A stretch of 64,000 nucleotides of DNA from Prevotella histicola JCM 15637 = DNF00424 (GTDB lineage Bacteria > Bacteroidota > Bacteroidia > Bacteroidales > Bacteroidaceae), in assembly GCF_000613925.1 (NCBI RefSeq), contig NZ_BAJX01000013.1, positions 1 through 64,000 of the forward strand, given 5' to 3'. Numbering within the stretch: position 1 is the first letter of the stretch; the number at the start of each line of letters is the position of its first letter. Made by a program: the position numbers and the translations under genes. Below the pieces are notes generated by a model. The model saw only the letters and a list, made by a program, of their open reading frames with translations. It searched no databases and had not been told where the DNA came from. Shown piece after piece: positions 9,184 through 18,014 of this stretch.

Positions 9184-9237
9184 TCCAGTGCAAGGTGCAA
9201 GTCCCTTTATATATAAGGGCTTGCACCTTGCACTGGA
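9184..9237. repeat. 54-bp near-perfect palindrome in the non-coding end of the island
   Basis: The arms TCCAGTGCAAGGTGCAAG and CTTGCACCTTGCACTGGA are perfectly complementary. They continue as CCCTT/AAGGG after one unpaired T and close on a TATATAT-type centre. The sub-motif GGTGCAAGT also occurs at about 9067-9075. It lacks a U-tract and a neighbouring gene end, so it is not an obvious terminator. A replication origin, transfer origin or recombination site of the element is possible. Confidence 0.6.
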
Positions 9238-9278
9238 AAATGTAGCAGTAAAATCTCTAAATATTTATGGCACAAAGA

Positions 9279-9310
9279 TTTGGAGATATAAACAAAAAGA
9301 TCTAACTTTG
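9279..9310 (+). promoter_or_regulatory. Strong complete promoter reading into a gene-free region
   Basis: A -33 TTTG (9279-9282) and a -7 TAACTTTG (9303-9310) are separated by 20 bp, an ideal Bacteroidetes promoter spacing. No annotated gene follows on this strand. Confidence 0.6.
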
Positions 9311-9316
9311 TACTCC

Positions 9317-9517
9317 GAGAATGGGAGTGAGCGTGCTTTCAACTGATAGTCAAAATAGCGGTCATAAACCAGTCAGTTTGCTGCTACATTTCTGCTACAG
9401 AGACTGTCAGTACAAAAAGGTAAATATTTAGCTAACAGCGATAAGGACATATTGTGGATTAGTTCAGGCTGGTCCACAAATGATTCCCTTGTAATTAATG
9501 ATTACAAGGGATTTTTT
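9317..9517 (+). ncRNA. Candidate small RNA between promoter and terminator
   Basis: The segment starts at the expected start site of the complete promoter and ends in a hairpin with a T-run. It would give a transcript of about 200 nt. It contains one 36-codon ORF (ATG 9321 to TAG 9431; MGVSVLSTDSQNSG...) with no recognisable relative. It also holds two CTGCTACA boxes near 9380-9399 that are inverted relative to TGTAGCAG at 9241-9248. It may be a small RNA, a leader left from a deleted integrase, or an attachment region. Confidence 0.35.
9485..9517 (+). terminator. Rho-independent terminator at the right edge of the island
   Basis: An 11-bp stem TCCCTTGTAAT / ATTACAAGGGA with loop TAATG is followed by TTTTTTG. 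It ends the candidate small RNA. The rest of the gap to 10211 holds a 22-bp repeat array and nothing else recognised. Confidence 0.65.
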
Positions 9518-9917
9518 GTTTTTTGAAGGTTGCAGACATAGTCTATGAGATGCTACTAGGAACAGGGGTGCTGTGTTAATGATTGATTTCTACTTCTTTA
9601 TGTAGCATAGAGTGTGTGGCAAAACTTGAATACGAATTATATGGAAAAGTGAGAATAATGTAAGGGAATGTTTTCTTTGCAGTTTTTATTGGTGTACTTT
9701 TACATTGTAGAAGCTTATCCTATTTCTTTTATCCGCACGAAATCTGATTGGTATAAGATTGTTCATAGGTTTGTCTTTTTAGTATGTAATTGCATGGTGA
9801 TACAACGAAAATAAGCCTTATACCTCCAAAGAAATGATGTGTATTTGGGATTGTTCAGCCTTCCTTTAAGAACAAATTACGCTTGGAGTTATGATGTGTT
9901 GTAAGGTGTTTGACCCT

Positions 9918-10005
9918 CAGCACGTCTGGTGCGGACCACTAACTCCATTGGTGCTGGGCATCAACTCCATTGGTGCTAGGCGTCAGCTCCATTGGTGCTG
10001 GGCTG
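9918..10005. repeat. 22-bp-period tandem array, CACCATTGGTGCT family (4 units)
   Basis: Four in-phase 22-bp units at 9918, 9940, 9962 and 9984. The last three share CTCCATTGGTGCTGGG with small changes and the first is diverged (CAGCACGTCTGGTGC). It lies downstream of menE. The same family occurs again at 12425-12512 between menC and menB. Confidence 0.8.
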
Positions 10006-10211
10006 CAATACATGAGTAGAAGATGGTGGAATATGTTTGTTCTTGTCGTGGTAATATGTTTGATAAGATACTAATGACTTACTGATACAGGGAATATTTA
10101 TCACTCATCAAAGTTATTATGCCTTGTAGATGTACGCTTATGATTATCAGAAGTCCATTTTCTTACAGTTTTTCTAGCTGCATTTTGCCTGTTGATAGCA
10201 TATATGTTCAT

Positions 10212-11243
10212 TTATTCAGCTTGCTTGTTTATCTGCCTAGCAAGTTGTCTTATATTTGCTCGAGCAGGTTTCCCCGTTTCTGTCTGTGGGATATTGTCTG
10301 TATGAAAGATATGCCGTGGCTGCCAAAACTTAGGTAGAATCTTCTTGCAAATAGCGTCAACGATAGTAATGTCGGTTAGTGTTGTCAGCAGTACAACAGC
10401 CTCTCCAAATTTCTCATCTGTTATACTTGTTATTGCAAAGCCACCCGATAGATGGGGCTTTAGTGTCCTTTCAACTTCTTCAATCTGAATCTTTATGCCT
10501 CCAGAATCAATGACATTGTCTTTTCTTCCGATGATACGAAAGCGTACGAAAGCCTCGTTTTCGTCAGTTTTGAATGTCTGAAGCTCGGCTATATCATTAG
10601 TAACCAGTGTTTGATTGCATACTGCAGGAGCATGGATAGTTAGACATTTTTCATGGTTTAGGCAGACTTCTATACCATCCAACGGCGTATACCATTCAGT
10701 AGCCTGGGGCCCGTTAAGGCGTCGAAGAGCAATATGTGACAGTGTTTCTGTCATTCCGTAGGTACTCCACACGGCATTCGGGAAGTTCTTTAGTTCCTCT
10801 GATAGTTTTTCATCAATGGCTCCTCCACCGATAATCAAGTGCTTTATCTGCATCAATCGTTCCCGTTCTTCAGGTATTTGCAATGAGTTATATACCTGTA
10901 AGGGAACCATGGCTGCAAAGGTTATTGGTCTTTCAGGGTTTTCAAGTTGCTGAAGTGATTCAGAAGACAGTGGATGTCCTGACGGTTTCACGCTCAATAG
11001 CTGCATACCTCGCTCTAATGTCCGCACTACAACCATCTTACCTGCAATGTAATCTAACGGCATACAGAGTAGGGCAGTGTCGTGTTTCTGTAGTCCAAGG
11101 AAGTCACAAGTGATGCGAGCAGAGTTCAACATGCGTTGCTTTTCCACCCATATTGGTTTCGGTTTCCCTGTAGATCCACTTGTATGAACACGCAGAAGGG
11201 GGCTGTCATTGTTCCATTCTGAAAGAAATTCTTGTAGTGTCAC
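10212..11243 (-). CDS. menE: o-Succinylbenzoate--CoA ligase
   Basis: An AMP-forming acyl-CoA ligase of 343 residues, short as is usual for Bacteroidetes MenE. The P-loop-like VHTSGSTGKPKP is at residues 19-30, the AMP-binding YGMTET about 160, and the hinge/adenylation FRIIGRKDNVIDSGGIKI about 240 (R-x-D-x5-GG-K). It activates o-succinylbenzoate with CoA and ATP in menaquinone synthesis. It is the last gene of the men operon, 27 bp after menC, which supports the assignment over other acyl-CoA ligases. Confidence 0.9.
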   Translation of the reverse strand: MTLQEFLSEWNNDSPLLRVHTSGSTGKPKPIWVEKQRMLNSARITCDFLGLQKHDTALLCMPLDYIAGKMVVVRTLERGMQLLSVKPSGHPLSSESLQQLENPERPITFAAMVPLQVYNSLQIPEERERLMQIKHLIIGGGAIDEKLSEELKNFPNAVWSTYGMTETLSHIALRRLNGPQATEWYTPLDGIEVCLNHEKCLTIHAPAVCNQTLVTNDIAELQTFKTDENEAFVRFRIIGRKDNVIDSGGIKIQIEEVERTLKPHLSGGFAITSITDEKFGEAVVLLTTLTDITIVDAICKKILPKFWQPRHIFHTDNIPQTETGKPARANIRQLARQINKQAE

Positions 11244-11270
11244 AATCCTATTCTATTCTTTATGAGGATA

Positions 11271-12323
11271 TTAAATATTCCGATTTGTGTTGTTGACCCA
11301 CAACTGTTCTCCTCTGATTTCAAGTGGCATGGGGATATTATCACTGAAAAGTTGTCCCGTACCTAAGCCTTGTGCCATAGTGATGTGTGGACCATAGATG
11401 TCAGCAGTGAGCTGTGCTATGGCGTTAAGTCCTATGTTACTCTCCAAAGCTGATGTTATCCATGAGCCAATACCTCGCTCTTTTGCCAACTTTATCCATT
11501 CCCTTGTACCACTAATACCCCCATGTAGACTGGGCTTGAGGATAATATATTGTGGTTGAATGGTATCTAACAGCTGGTTTTTCTCCGTAAGATTATTGAC
11601 GCCAATGAGCTCTTCGTCCAACGCAATGGGCAAGGGACTGTTCTTACACAGCCGTGCCATCTCCTTCCATTGATGCTGTCGGATGGGTTGTTCTATGGAG
11701 TGTATGTCATATTTAGCCAATGCTTCTAATCGTTGCATGGCGTTATCAGGTGTGAAACCACCATTGGCATCTACTCGTAATTCCACCTCTTTGCGTGAGA
11801 AATGCTGTCGGATGTGTTGTATCAGGCGTAGTTCTTTCTTAAAATCAATGGCACCAATCTTTAGTTTTACACAATGGAAACCCGCCTTTAGTTTAGCTTC
11901 TAACCGTTGGAACATCTCATCGAATGTTCCCATCCATATCAGTCCGTTGATGGTAATGCCTTCTTCTCCTCTGCCAAAAGGAGTATTAAAGAGGTCAATT
12001 CCCCCTCCATTGTCAAGCTGTCTCTTTGCTGTCTCCAGTCCAAAGAGCATAGAAGGATAGGGACGCATCGCCTTTTTGTTAATTTTTCCAGACTGACAGA
12101 GGTCATCACAGAAGCCTTTTAGTATCCGTTCATATTCCTTTGGAGGCATAGCATCACATGATAGGTCGGGTAAGGTGGCACACTCTCCGATACCAACGAT
12201 ACCTGGTACATTATCATCAGACAATGTTACGTAATAGCTTTGTCGCGTTGTATATACACCACGGGATGTCCCTGCAGGTTGAATGAAGTGCAGTATGCGT
12301 GAAGATAGTTTGAATTGATACAT
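11271..12323 (-). CDS. menC: o-Succinylbenzoate synthase
   Basis: An enolase-superfamily enzyme of 350 residues that dehydrates SHCHC to o-succinylbenzoate. The catalytic barrel shows the lysine motif CVKLKIG (about residues 145-151), metal-ligand acids in LRVDANGGF (about 182-190), SIEQP and ALDEEL, and the second lysine in YIILKPSLHGG (about 258-268). An N-terminal capping domain covers residues 1-110. It sits between menB and menE in the operon, separated from menB by 236 bp holding a repeat array. Confidence 0.9.
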   Translation of the reverse strand: MYQFKLSSRILHFIQPAGTSRGVYTTRQSYYVTLSDDNVPGIVGIGECATLPDLSCDAMPPKEYERILKGFCDDLCQSGKINKKAMRPYPSMLFGLETAKRQLDNGGGIDLFNTPFGRGEEGITINGLIWMGTFDEMFQRLEAKLKAGFHCVKLKIGAIDFKKELRLIQHIRQHFSRKEVELRVDANGGFTPDNAMQRLEALAKYDIHSIEQPIRQHQWKEMARLCKNSPLPIALDEELIGVNNLTEKNQLLDTIQPQYIILKPSLHGGISGTREWIKLAKERGIGSWITSALESNIGLNAIAQLTADIYGPHITMAQGLGTGQLFSDNIPMPLEIRGEQLWVNNTNRNI

Positions 12324-12424
12324 CTAAAAGGCTTCTGTGTTATTTTGTTTTTATGATGTTTCAGTTATTTTTTTACTGTAAGTTGCGATTATACTAACAA
12401 CATCTTATATGTGTGCGGCACGCT

Positions 12425-12512
12425 CAACACCATTGGAGTTAGCCCTCAACACCACGTGTGCTGGGCTGCAACACCAGTGGTGCTCGGCTGCAGCACATTG
12501 ATGAAAAACAGG
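12425..12512. repeat. 22-bp-period tandem array inside the men operon (4 units)
   Basis: Units at 12425, 12447, 12469 and a diverged one at 12491. The shared core is CAACACCA..TGGTGCT..GCTG, containing the palindrome CACCAGTGGTG in unit 3. It is the same family as 9918-10005 and sits between menB and menC, transcribed with the operon. Confidence 0.8.
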
Positions 12513-12611
12513 AAGACATGTGCCCGACAGGCATCCTTGAAGAACCAGTAAGTTACTTCTTACTGACTCAAAGTAGAGGATATTCCCTGCCGCCAGTTGT
12601 CTTTTGCCCTC

Positions 12612-13438
12612 TTAAGGGAACTGTGGATACTTGTCAAAGTCGGGCTTACGCTTCTCCAAGAATGCTTTTCCTCCTCTTGTGCCTCGTCAAGTGTATAATA
12701 AAGCATGGTAGCATCACCAGCCAACTCCTGTATGCCAGCTTGTCCATCCAGCTCAGCATTAAAACCAGCCTTCATCATTCGCAGTGCCAAAGGTGACCGT
12801 TCCATCATAGTTTCTGCCCATTCAATGCATTCATCTTCGAGTTTTTCGAACGGAATGACCTTGTTTACCAGTCCCATACGCTCTGCTTCAACTGCAGAAT
12901 ACTGTCGACAGAGGTACCATATCTCACGTGCTTTCTTCTGTCCTACGATACGTGCAAGGTAAGAAGCACCAAATCCGGCATCAAAAGAGCCCACTTTAGG
13001 TCCTGTTTGTCCGAAGATAGCATTGTCAGAGGCTATACTGAGGTCGCAGACAACGTGTAGAACATGGCCTCCACCAATGGCATAACCATTTACCATTGCT
13101 ATGACTGGCTTCGGCAAACGGCGTATCTGCATCTGTAGGTCGAGTACATTCAGGCGAGGAACGCCGTCTCCTCCCACATATCCACCACGTCCTTTGACAT
13201 GCATATCACCCCCAGAGCAGAAAGCTTTGTCGCCTGCTCCAGTCAGTAATACCACACGAATGTCAAGTGCTTCACGGCAATAATTGAATGCTTGTGACAT
13301 CTCCCATACCGTACGAGGTGTGAAAGCATTGCGATAACGAGGGCGATTGATGGTTACCTTTGCTATGTGATTATACTCTTCGAAGAGTATTTCCTCAAAG
13401 TTAAAGCCCTCTATGGGTTTCCAGTTTCTTGTTTCCAT
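12612..13438 (-). CDS. menB: 1,4-Dihydroxy-2-naphthoyl-CoA synthase, frameshifted at the C-terminus
   Basis: A crotonase-fold enzyme that cyclises o-succinylbenzoyl-CoA. Family signatures are intact: [26 protein letters not shown] with oxyanion-hole glycine, [40 protein letters not shown] and [13 protein letters not shown]. The frame as written runs to 12560 and ends in an unrelated tail after DEAQEEEKH. Restoring one G in the GAGGAGG run near 12680-12690 gives [21 protein letters not shown] and a stop at 12612-12614, exactly the conserved MenB C-terminus. The break is therefore a missing base, not a variant protein. Confidence 0.88.
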
Positions 13439-13511
13439 ATAATCTTTTTTGTATTTATTTCTGTTTAAAGCTAGGGTTTACAGTATGTGGTACGAGGTAT
13501 CTCGAAGTCTA

Positions 13512-15173
13512 TTAAAAGCTCTGATAATAGTCTTGTAGCGCCTGTGCATCATCTTCAGGACTGGTAAATACTTCCAAAAGTACCGGTCCTTCTTCTGCAT
13601 TGAAGAATCTTTCAAGTCCCTTTGTCAGCTCTTCCGTATTATGAGCTGATAGGTAAACAATGTCATGCGACTGACATATACCCTCTGCAGAAGTAGTGTG
13701 TTGCGCTGCTATGGCAGTGTCTCGATAGGGAGAACGCCCTAATCCCGGTAGCTGATGGAAGATTCCTCCACCGCCATTGTTAAGTAAAAGGATTGAGAGA
13801 TTGGGTGAAAGGTTTTCATTCCACAGTGCGTTCTGATCGTAAAAGAAGCTTAGGTCACCAAGAATACAATATACATCTTCTTCCTCTTGTTGTGCTACTG
13901 CATATCCAACTGCCGTTGACAGTGAGCCTTCAATGCCATTTACACCACGATTTACATAGATGTATTGATCGGAGAAGATGTTGCCAAGTCGTACAGAAGC
14001 GCTGTTACCATAGAATAATTCACCATCAATATCCAGTTCTCTCATCATCTTATGGAACGTCTTAACAGCTAATAGTTGTGAGTATCGAGGAGTTATTTTC
14101 TCCCGAATAGCCATAGCTTTGGTAAAGACAGAATCCCATTTATCAACAAATTCCTTTCGTTCTATACCTTCAGCTTCGTTGGCAAAGATGCCAAGAACAT
14201 CTGTTGGAGCTCCTTGGATGACGTCTGTTGCGTGCATAAAGGTATCACAGCAGTTGCCATGTTCGTCTACAATGATAGAGCTTTTACACTTACTTTTACG
14301 TAGGAAGTGCTTAAGTCGTTTGCTAACGACACATCCTCCTATATATAATAGGTGGTCTGGACGGTAAGAATCATCATCTTCTATTATGCTAAGTGCTTCA
14401 TCAATGGGCAGAGAAGGGCAGATGTCATCATCCGCCAGCTTCTCTTGTATGACAACAGCGACCTTCTTTAGTGCTTCAATAGCTTCGAGAGCGTCACCAA
14501 CAACTTCGGGTATCATCTGCCCAAGGACAATCATGGGCTTCTCTCCACAGAAGAAATTGCTGGCTATTTCGTAGACTTCAGCATCGTTGATGACAGCCTG
14601 GTGTAAGGTGATTCGTCGTTCATCAGGAAGGTTTGCGGTGCTGTAATCGAACAAAGGCTCGGTTATTGGGACATTGATATGGACTGGTCCGCCACCATTT
14701 AGCATACAGGCATTGATGACTTCATTGACCAATCGGTTGCAATACCATCGTTCTTCGTCATTGTTTGGTTCGGGAAGAGTCACGCTTTTGCGGACATTTG
14801 GCTCTAAGGCTTCATGCTGTTGAATGGTCTGACCATCCTTTTGTTCAATCCATTGTGCAGGTCTGTCTGCTGAAATAATAATCAACGGACGGTTCTGATA
14901 GTATGCTTCAGCAGCTGCAGGAGCTACATTGAGCAGTGCAGATCCTGATGTTACACAGATGACAACAGGCTCATTATCGGCTAAAGTCATACCAAGTGCA
15001 AAGAAACCAGCCGACCGTTCGTCCGTAACAGGATAACATTCAATGTCAGGACATGCACAAAGGTTATGTACAATGGGTGAGTTTCGTGATCCAGGACAGA
15101 CCACTGCTTTTGTTATTCCAGCCTTTACGAGTAGGGAAGTGAGGATGTTTACGTTCTCTTTTGTGCTGTACAT
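13512..15173 (-). CDS. menD: 2-Succinyl-5-enolpyruvyl-6-hydroxy-3-cyclohexene-1-carboxylate synthase
   Basis: A thiamine-diphosphate enzyme of about 553 residues. The N-terminal pyrimidine-binding domain has VVCPGSRNSPIVHNL and the conserved Glu in DERSAGFFALG. The C-terminal PP domain has CILGDLSFFYDQNALWNE, the GD-x(n)-N metal/ThDP motif, and LLNNGGGGIFHQLPG. The frame extends to 15248, but MYSTKENVNIL at 15173 matches the usual MenD start and avoids overlapping menF, whose stop is at 15191. It joins isochorismate and 2-oxoglutarate in the first committed step of menaquinone synthesis. Confidence 0.93.
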   Translation of the reverse strand: MYSTKENVNILTSLLVKAGITKAVVCPGSRNSPIVHNLCACPDIECYPVTDERSAGFFALGMTLADNEPVVICVTSGSALLNVAPAAAEAYYQNRPLIIISADRPAQWIEQKDGQTIQQHEALEPNVRKSVTLPEPNNDEERWYCNRLVNEVINACMLNGGGPVHINVPITEPLFDYSTANLPDERRITLHQAVINDAEVYEIASNFFCGEKPMIVLGQMIPEVVGDALEAIEALKKVAVVIQEKLADDDICPSLPIDEALSIIEDDDSYRPDHLLYIGGCVVSKRLKHFLRKSKCKSSIIVDEHGNCCDTFMHATDVIQGAPTDVLGIFANEAEGIERKEFVDKWDSVFTKAMAIREKITPRYSQLLAVKTFHKMMRELDIDGELFYGNSASVRLGNIFSDQYIYVNRGVNGIEGSLSTAVGYAVAQQEEEDVYCILGDLSFFYDQNALWNENLSPNLSILLLNNGGGGIFHQLPGLGRSPYRDTAIAAQHTTSAEGICQSHDIVYLSAHNTEELTKGLERFFNAEEGPVLLEVFTSPEDDAQALQDYYQSF

Positions 15174-15190
15174 CGTTGGGTGCAGATTAA

Positions 15191-16234
15191 TTATTGACCT
15201 TTTAATAACTGTCTCATGGTATCGAGTTTGGCTTCTGTTTCCTGCCATTCATTCTCCTCCGTACTTTCTTTCAATAATCCTCCACCAGCATAAAGACGGC
15301 AAGTCTTGCGTGAAAAATGCATACAACGAAGGGTAACATATAACTTTGCCTCTCCTTTATCACCAAGAAAACCACTGAATCCACTGTAGTATTCTCTCTC
15401 TCCGTGTTCGTTTTGATTGATGAAAGAGCGTGCATCTTCCTTTGGTATACCACAAACAGCAGGGGTAGGGTGCAGCGTTGAGAGGAAACTGCCCAGTTGT
15501 TGACTCTCCTTGAGGCGGAAAGTGAAGTCTGTACGGAGGTGTACTAAGTGAGCTGCACGGGCTGTATACGGTTCAGTTTCTGTGAGTTCAGAGGTGAATG
15601 GTTGCAGACATGTGCGGATATAATCGGCTACTAATCGTTGTTCTTCCTGGTTTTTAGCTGACCACTTCATGTCTTCTCCTTCATATTTCATAGTCCCTGC
15701 CAATGCCATAGTCTGATAACCATCTGCGTTACCATGGAGAAGTATCTCAGGACTGGCTACGAGCCACATGCCCGTCTGTGGTGTATAGAACAGAGCAACA
15801 TACTGTCGTGGATACCGTTTACAGGCACGTAGAAAGATATTCCGAGGTGTCAACGCCTCGTCTTTAGGCTCGATGACTGACCGTGCAAGGACCAATTTGC
15901 GGAAGATTCCTTGTTTTAATGCTCCATGAAAGCGTGTGAAAGCATGGTGATAGTCTTCACGTAGGTTGTCAGACTGCGTAAAAACGGCGTCATCTTGCCA
16001 GTCAGGAATAACCTGAAAGCCCTCGCTGCCATCCAAAGGAACGTCCATATAACTTCCACTTTCACCATCTAAAAGGCAAATAGGATGGTCTGGACCCTCC
16101 GAAAATGGGGATATTACAAATCCTTTATGGTCATTAAGCTCGCCCCAGTTTGTGAGAATAGAAGGTTCCTCCTTCTGTGTATAACAATGACAAAGCTCCT
16201 CTAAAGGTTCGCGATAGATAAAGAAAGAGTTCAT
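15191..16234 (-). CDS. menF: Isochorismate synthase
   Basis: A chorismate-binding-domain enzyme of 347 residues. Signatures include FRKLVLARSVIEP, SPEILLHGNADGYQTMALAGTMKYEGEDMKWSAKNQEEQRLVADYI, HPTPAVCGIPKEDA and the C-terminal LRCMHFSRKTCRLYAGGGLLKESTEENEWQETEAK. It converts chorismate to isochorismate. The gene starts directly after menI with no gap and is followed 17 bp later by menD, so the context favours the menaquinone role over siderophore or salicylate synthesis. Confidence 0.9.
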   Translation of the reverse strand: MNSFFIYREPLEELCHCYTQKEEPSILTNWGELNDHKGFVISPFSEGPDHPICLLDGESGSYMDVPLDGSEGFQVIPDWQDDAVFTQSDNLREDYHHAFTRFHGALKQGIFRKLVLARSVIEPKDEALTPRNIFLRACKRYPRQYVALFYTPQTGMWLVASPEILLHGNADGYQTMALAGTMKYEGEDMKWSAKNQEEQRLVADYIRTCLQPFTSELTETEPYTARAAHLVHLRTDFTFRLKESQQLGSFLSTLHPTPAVCGIPKEDARSFINQNEHGEREYYSGFSGFLGDKGEAKLYVTLRCMHFSRKTCRLYAGGGLLKESTEENEWQETEAKLDTMRQLLKGQ

Positions 16235-16651
16235 TTACTTCTTCTGTGGGTCTATGACATAGTTGGTAACTTGTACGCTGGAGACGAGCTCTCCCTCGTT
16301 ATTTTTGACTTCTATGCTCCACACATGTAGTGTGTGTCCCTTGTGAATCAGCTTTCCGTACGCTGTAACTGTTCCGCCATAGGGCATCGCTTTAACGTGA
16401 TTACCATGTACATTAATGCCTAATGCCATCTTACCTGGGCATGCTGCCATAGACCCGACACCTGCAAGATTCTCAGCAAGGGCCAATGAAGCACCACCAG
16501 AAAGGAAGCCAAAAGGTTGTTTGTTACGGTCGTCAACAGCCATTCGAGCCTTTAAAGTGTCAGGCTCAGGGGTAGAGATAAACTCCATACCTAGCGTCCT
16601 GCTGAGTCCATCTTCTCGTTCTATGTTTTTTAATATATTGTCTATGTTCAT
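16235..16651 (-). CDS. menI: Hotdog-fold 1,4-dihydroxy-2-naphthoyl-CoA hydrolase
   Basis: A 138-residue PaaI-type thioesterase. Residues about 38-66 carry the hotdog motif (DDRNKQPFGFLSGGASLALAENLAGVGSMA), with the catalytic acidic residue expected at the Glu of ALAENLA. It is the first gene of the men operon, adjacent to menF. In this pathway the missing step is hydrolysis of DHNA-CoA, so the MenI role is well supported by position; a general thioesterase cannot be excluded by sequence alone. Confidence 0.82.
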   Translation of the reverse strand: MNIDNILKNIEREDGLSRTLGMEFISTPEPDTLKARMAVDDRNKQPFGFLSGGASLALAENLAGVGSMAACPGKMALGINVHGNHVKAMPYGGTVTAYGKLIHKGHTLHVWSIEVKNNEGELVSSVQVTNYVIDPQKK

Positions 16652-16741
16652 GCCGCATCCATATTATTGGGTGTAAAAAGTAATGTAAGCCAGATAGAAA
16701 AGGGATTTGTTCTTATTTTACCAGCTACTGTTTATTTCATG

Positions 16742-16772
16742 CAAAGATAATAAAAAGTATATAGAATGCAAA
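16742..16772 (-). promoter_or_regulatory. Promoter of the men operon
   Basis: A -33 TTTG (16769-16772) and -7 TATCTTTG (16742-16749) are separated by 19 bp on the minus strand, about 90 bp before the menI start. It is the only full promoter seen for menI-F-D-B-C-E. Confidence 0.7.
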
Positions 16773-17028
16773 ATCATTGCAGTTGAACAAGCGGGAATAT
16801 CCTTCCTTTGTTCTGCATGTTTTAGTGTGGAGAAAGGAGTAAGGCCAGAAATGTCAGGTGGTTTACCTGACTTTAGAAGAAACTTTAATGTGATGAAAGG
16901 AAGGACTCTTTGCTATTTTGAAACACCTTTACAAATAATCAGCAGTAATTCGTTTGGATTTTGATAAAAGCCGTTGTTTTTTACTTTTGTAACTATTTGG
17001 ATGCCAGATAGTTAATAGATAGGTAAGT

Positions 17029-17138
17029 AAAAGACGCCCTTTTACGTTGCAAAAGGGCGTCTTTTACACCTCAAAAGGGCATCTTTTACATCGCAAAAGG
17101 GCACCTTTTACAATGCAAAAGGGCGTCTTTTATTTTCC
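17029..17138. repeat. 22-bp-period A-tract array, AAAAGGGCGTCTTTT family (5 units)
   Basis: Five exact 22-bp units start at 17029, 17051, 17073, 17095 and 17117. Cores in order are GACGCCC, GGGCGTC, GGGCATC, GGGCACC and GGGCGTC, each between AAAA and TTTT. Units 1 and 2 form a perfect hairpin with a 17-bp stem and an ACGTTGC loop. It lies between the divergent men promoter and doxX. The remaining sequence of this 730-bp gap shows no other gene. Confidence 0.88.
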
Positions 17139-17332
17139 GATAGTGAATTAATTTTACATAAAACACGCTCTCTGACATTTCATTATTATAATAATCAGTG
17201 TTTCGTTTCCTCTTTCATACAATTGGAATGACCCTGTTTCTGTCTCCTGAAGTTCTACCATGTATGTGGTATTTTAGTCGTTCCCGATAATATTTCTTGC
17301 TGCTTTATAGAGGTTTTCTCCAATAATATCTA

Positions 17333-17340
17333 TAAATTTG
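17333..17340 (+). promoter_or_regulatory. -7 promoter motif of doxX
   Basis: TAAATTTG fits TAnnTTTG and lies 49 bp before the ATG at 17389. Confidence 0.5.
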
Positions 17341-17388
17341 CCCCAAGAAACTAAATTGAAACATTAACAATTATAAATAGAAAGAAGA

Positions 17389-17814
17389 ATGAAAAGTTTA
17401 TCATTATTGTTCCCAAATAAGTTTGAAAGTACAAAAACATCGTTGATACTATTGGCTTCTCGCCTTGTGTTCGGACTAACATTCGCCAGTCATGGACTTG
17501 AGAAACTGCAGCATTTTACAGAGACAGCAGCTCACTTCCCAGCCCCATTTGGACTAAGCGGAGACGTAGCTGTCGGTCTGAGTATCTTCGGTGAACTGTT
17601 TTGTGGATTAGCTTTTGTATTCGGATTCCTTACCCGTCTGACTCTGTTACCAATGATTTTTACGATGATAGTAGCCTTTACTACGGTTCATGGTGGCTCG
17701 GTCAGTGCTGGAGAATTGGCTTTCTTGTACCTCGTAATCTTTATTCTTTCTTGGTTCGCAGGTGCTGGTAAGTATTCCATCGATGGCTTTATCGCACGGA
17801 AAATAAGTAAATAA
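17389..17814 (+). CDS. DoxX-family membrane protein
   Basis: A 141-residue protein with four predicted membrane helices. The DoxX signature is visible in SRLVFGLTFASHGLEKLQHF (about residues 22-41), followed by LSIFGELFCGLAFVFGFLTRLTLLPMIFTMIVAFTTVHGG. DoxX-like proteins are small quinone- or redox-linked inner-membrane proteins, and the biochemical role is rarely known. It appears monocistronic, with its own -7 motif and a strong hairpin after the stop. Confidence 0.85.
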   Translation: MKSLSLLFPNKFESTKTSLILLASRLVFGLTFASHGLEKLQHFTETAAHFPAPFGLSGDVAVGLSIFGELFCGLAFVFGFLTRLTLLPMIFTMIVAFTTVHGGSVSAGELAFLYLVIFILSWFAGAGKYSIDGFIARKISK

Positions 17815-17856
17815 GCTATCTACATAGGTGGATTAATCCGTCACATATATAAATGA

Positions 17857-17891
17857 AACTCCCCCTGAAGCGCATGACTTCAGGGGGAGTT
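17857..17891 (+). terminator. Strong hairpin after doxX
   Basis: A 14-bp perfect stem AACTCCCCCTGAAG / CTTCAGGGGGAGTT with a 7-nt loop. It lacks a strong T-run on the plus strand, so the call rests on stem strength and position. Confidence 0.6.
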
Positions 17892-17938
17892 CTGTGTTAA
17901 AAACATCCAGATAGATGCATTTATTAACATAAAATGAC

Positions 17939-17946
17939 TATCTTTG
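17939..17946 (+). promoter_or_regulatory. -7 promoter motif of the small membrane gene
   Basis: TATCTTTG, 69 bp before the ATG at 18015. Confidence 0.45.
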
Positions 17947-18014
17947 CGATATATACAATGTCTTTTAGACGTGATATCTAATATTTGAATGAACCTTAAA
18001 TGACCTGAGAAGAT

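Noticed and set aside
9184-9237. Palindrome considered as a tRNA or rho-independent terminator
   Set aside because: It has no cloverleaf, no T-loop and no T-run; it is simply an extended inverted repeat.
9440-9520. GGTCCACA before the terminator, compared with the tmRNA 3' end as a possible attachment site
   Set aside because: The shared stretch is only about 8 bp and no second copy flanks the island, so it does not support insertion at ssrA.
17029-17138. 22-bp arrays considered as CRISPR
   Set aside because: The units are contiguous, with no unique 30-40-bp spacers, and no cas gene is in the window.
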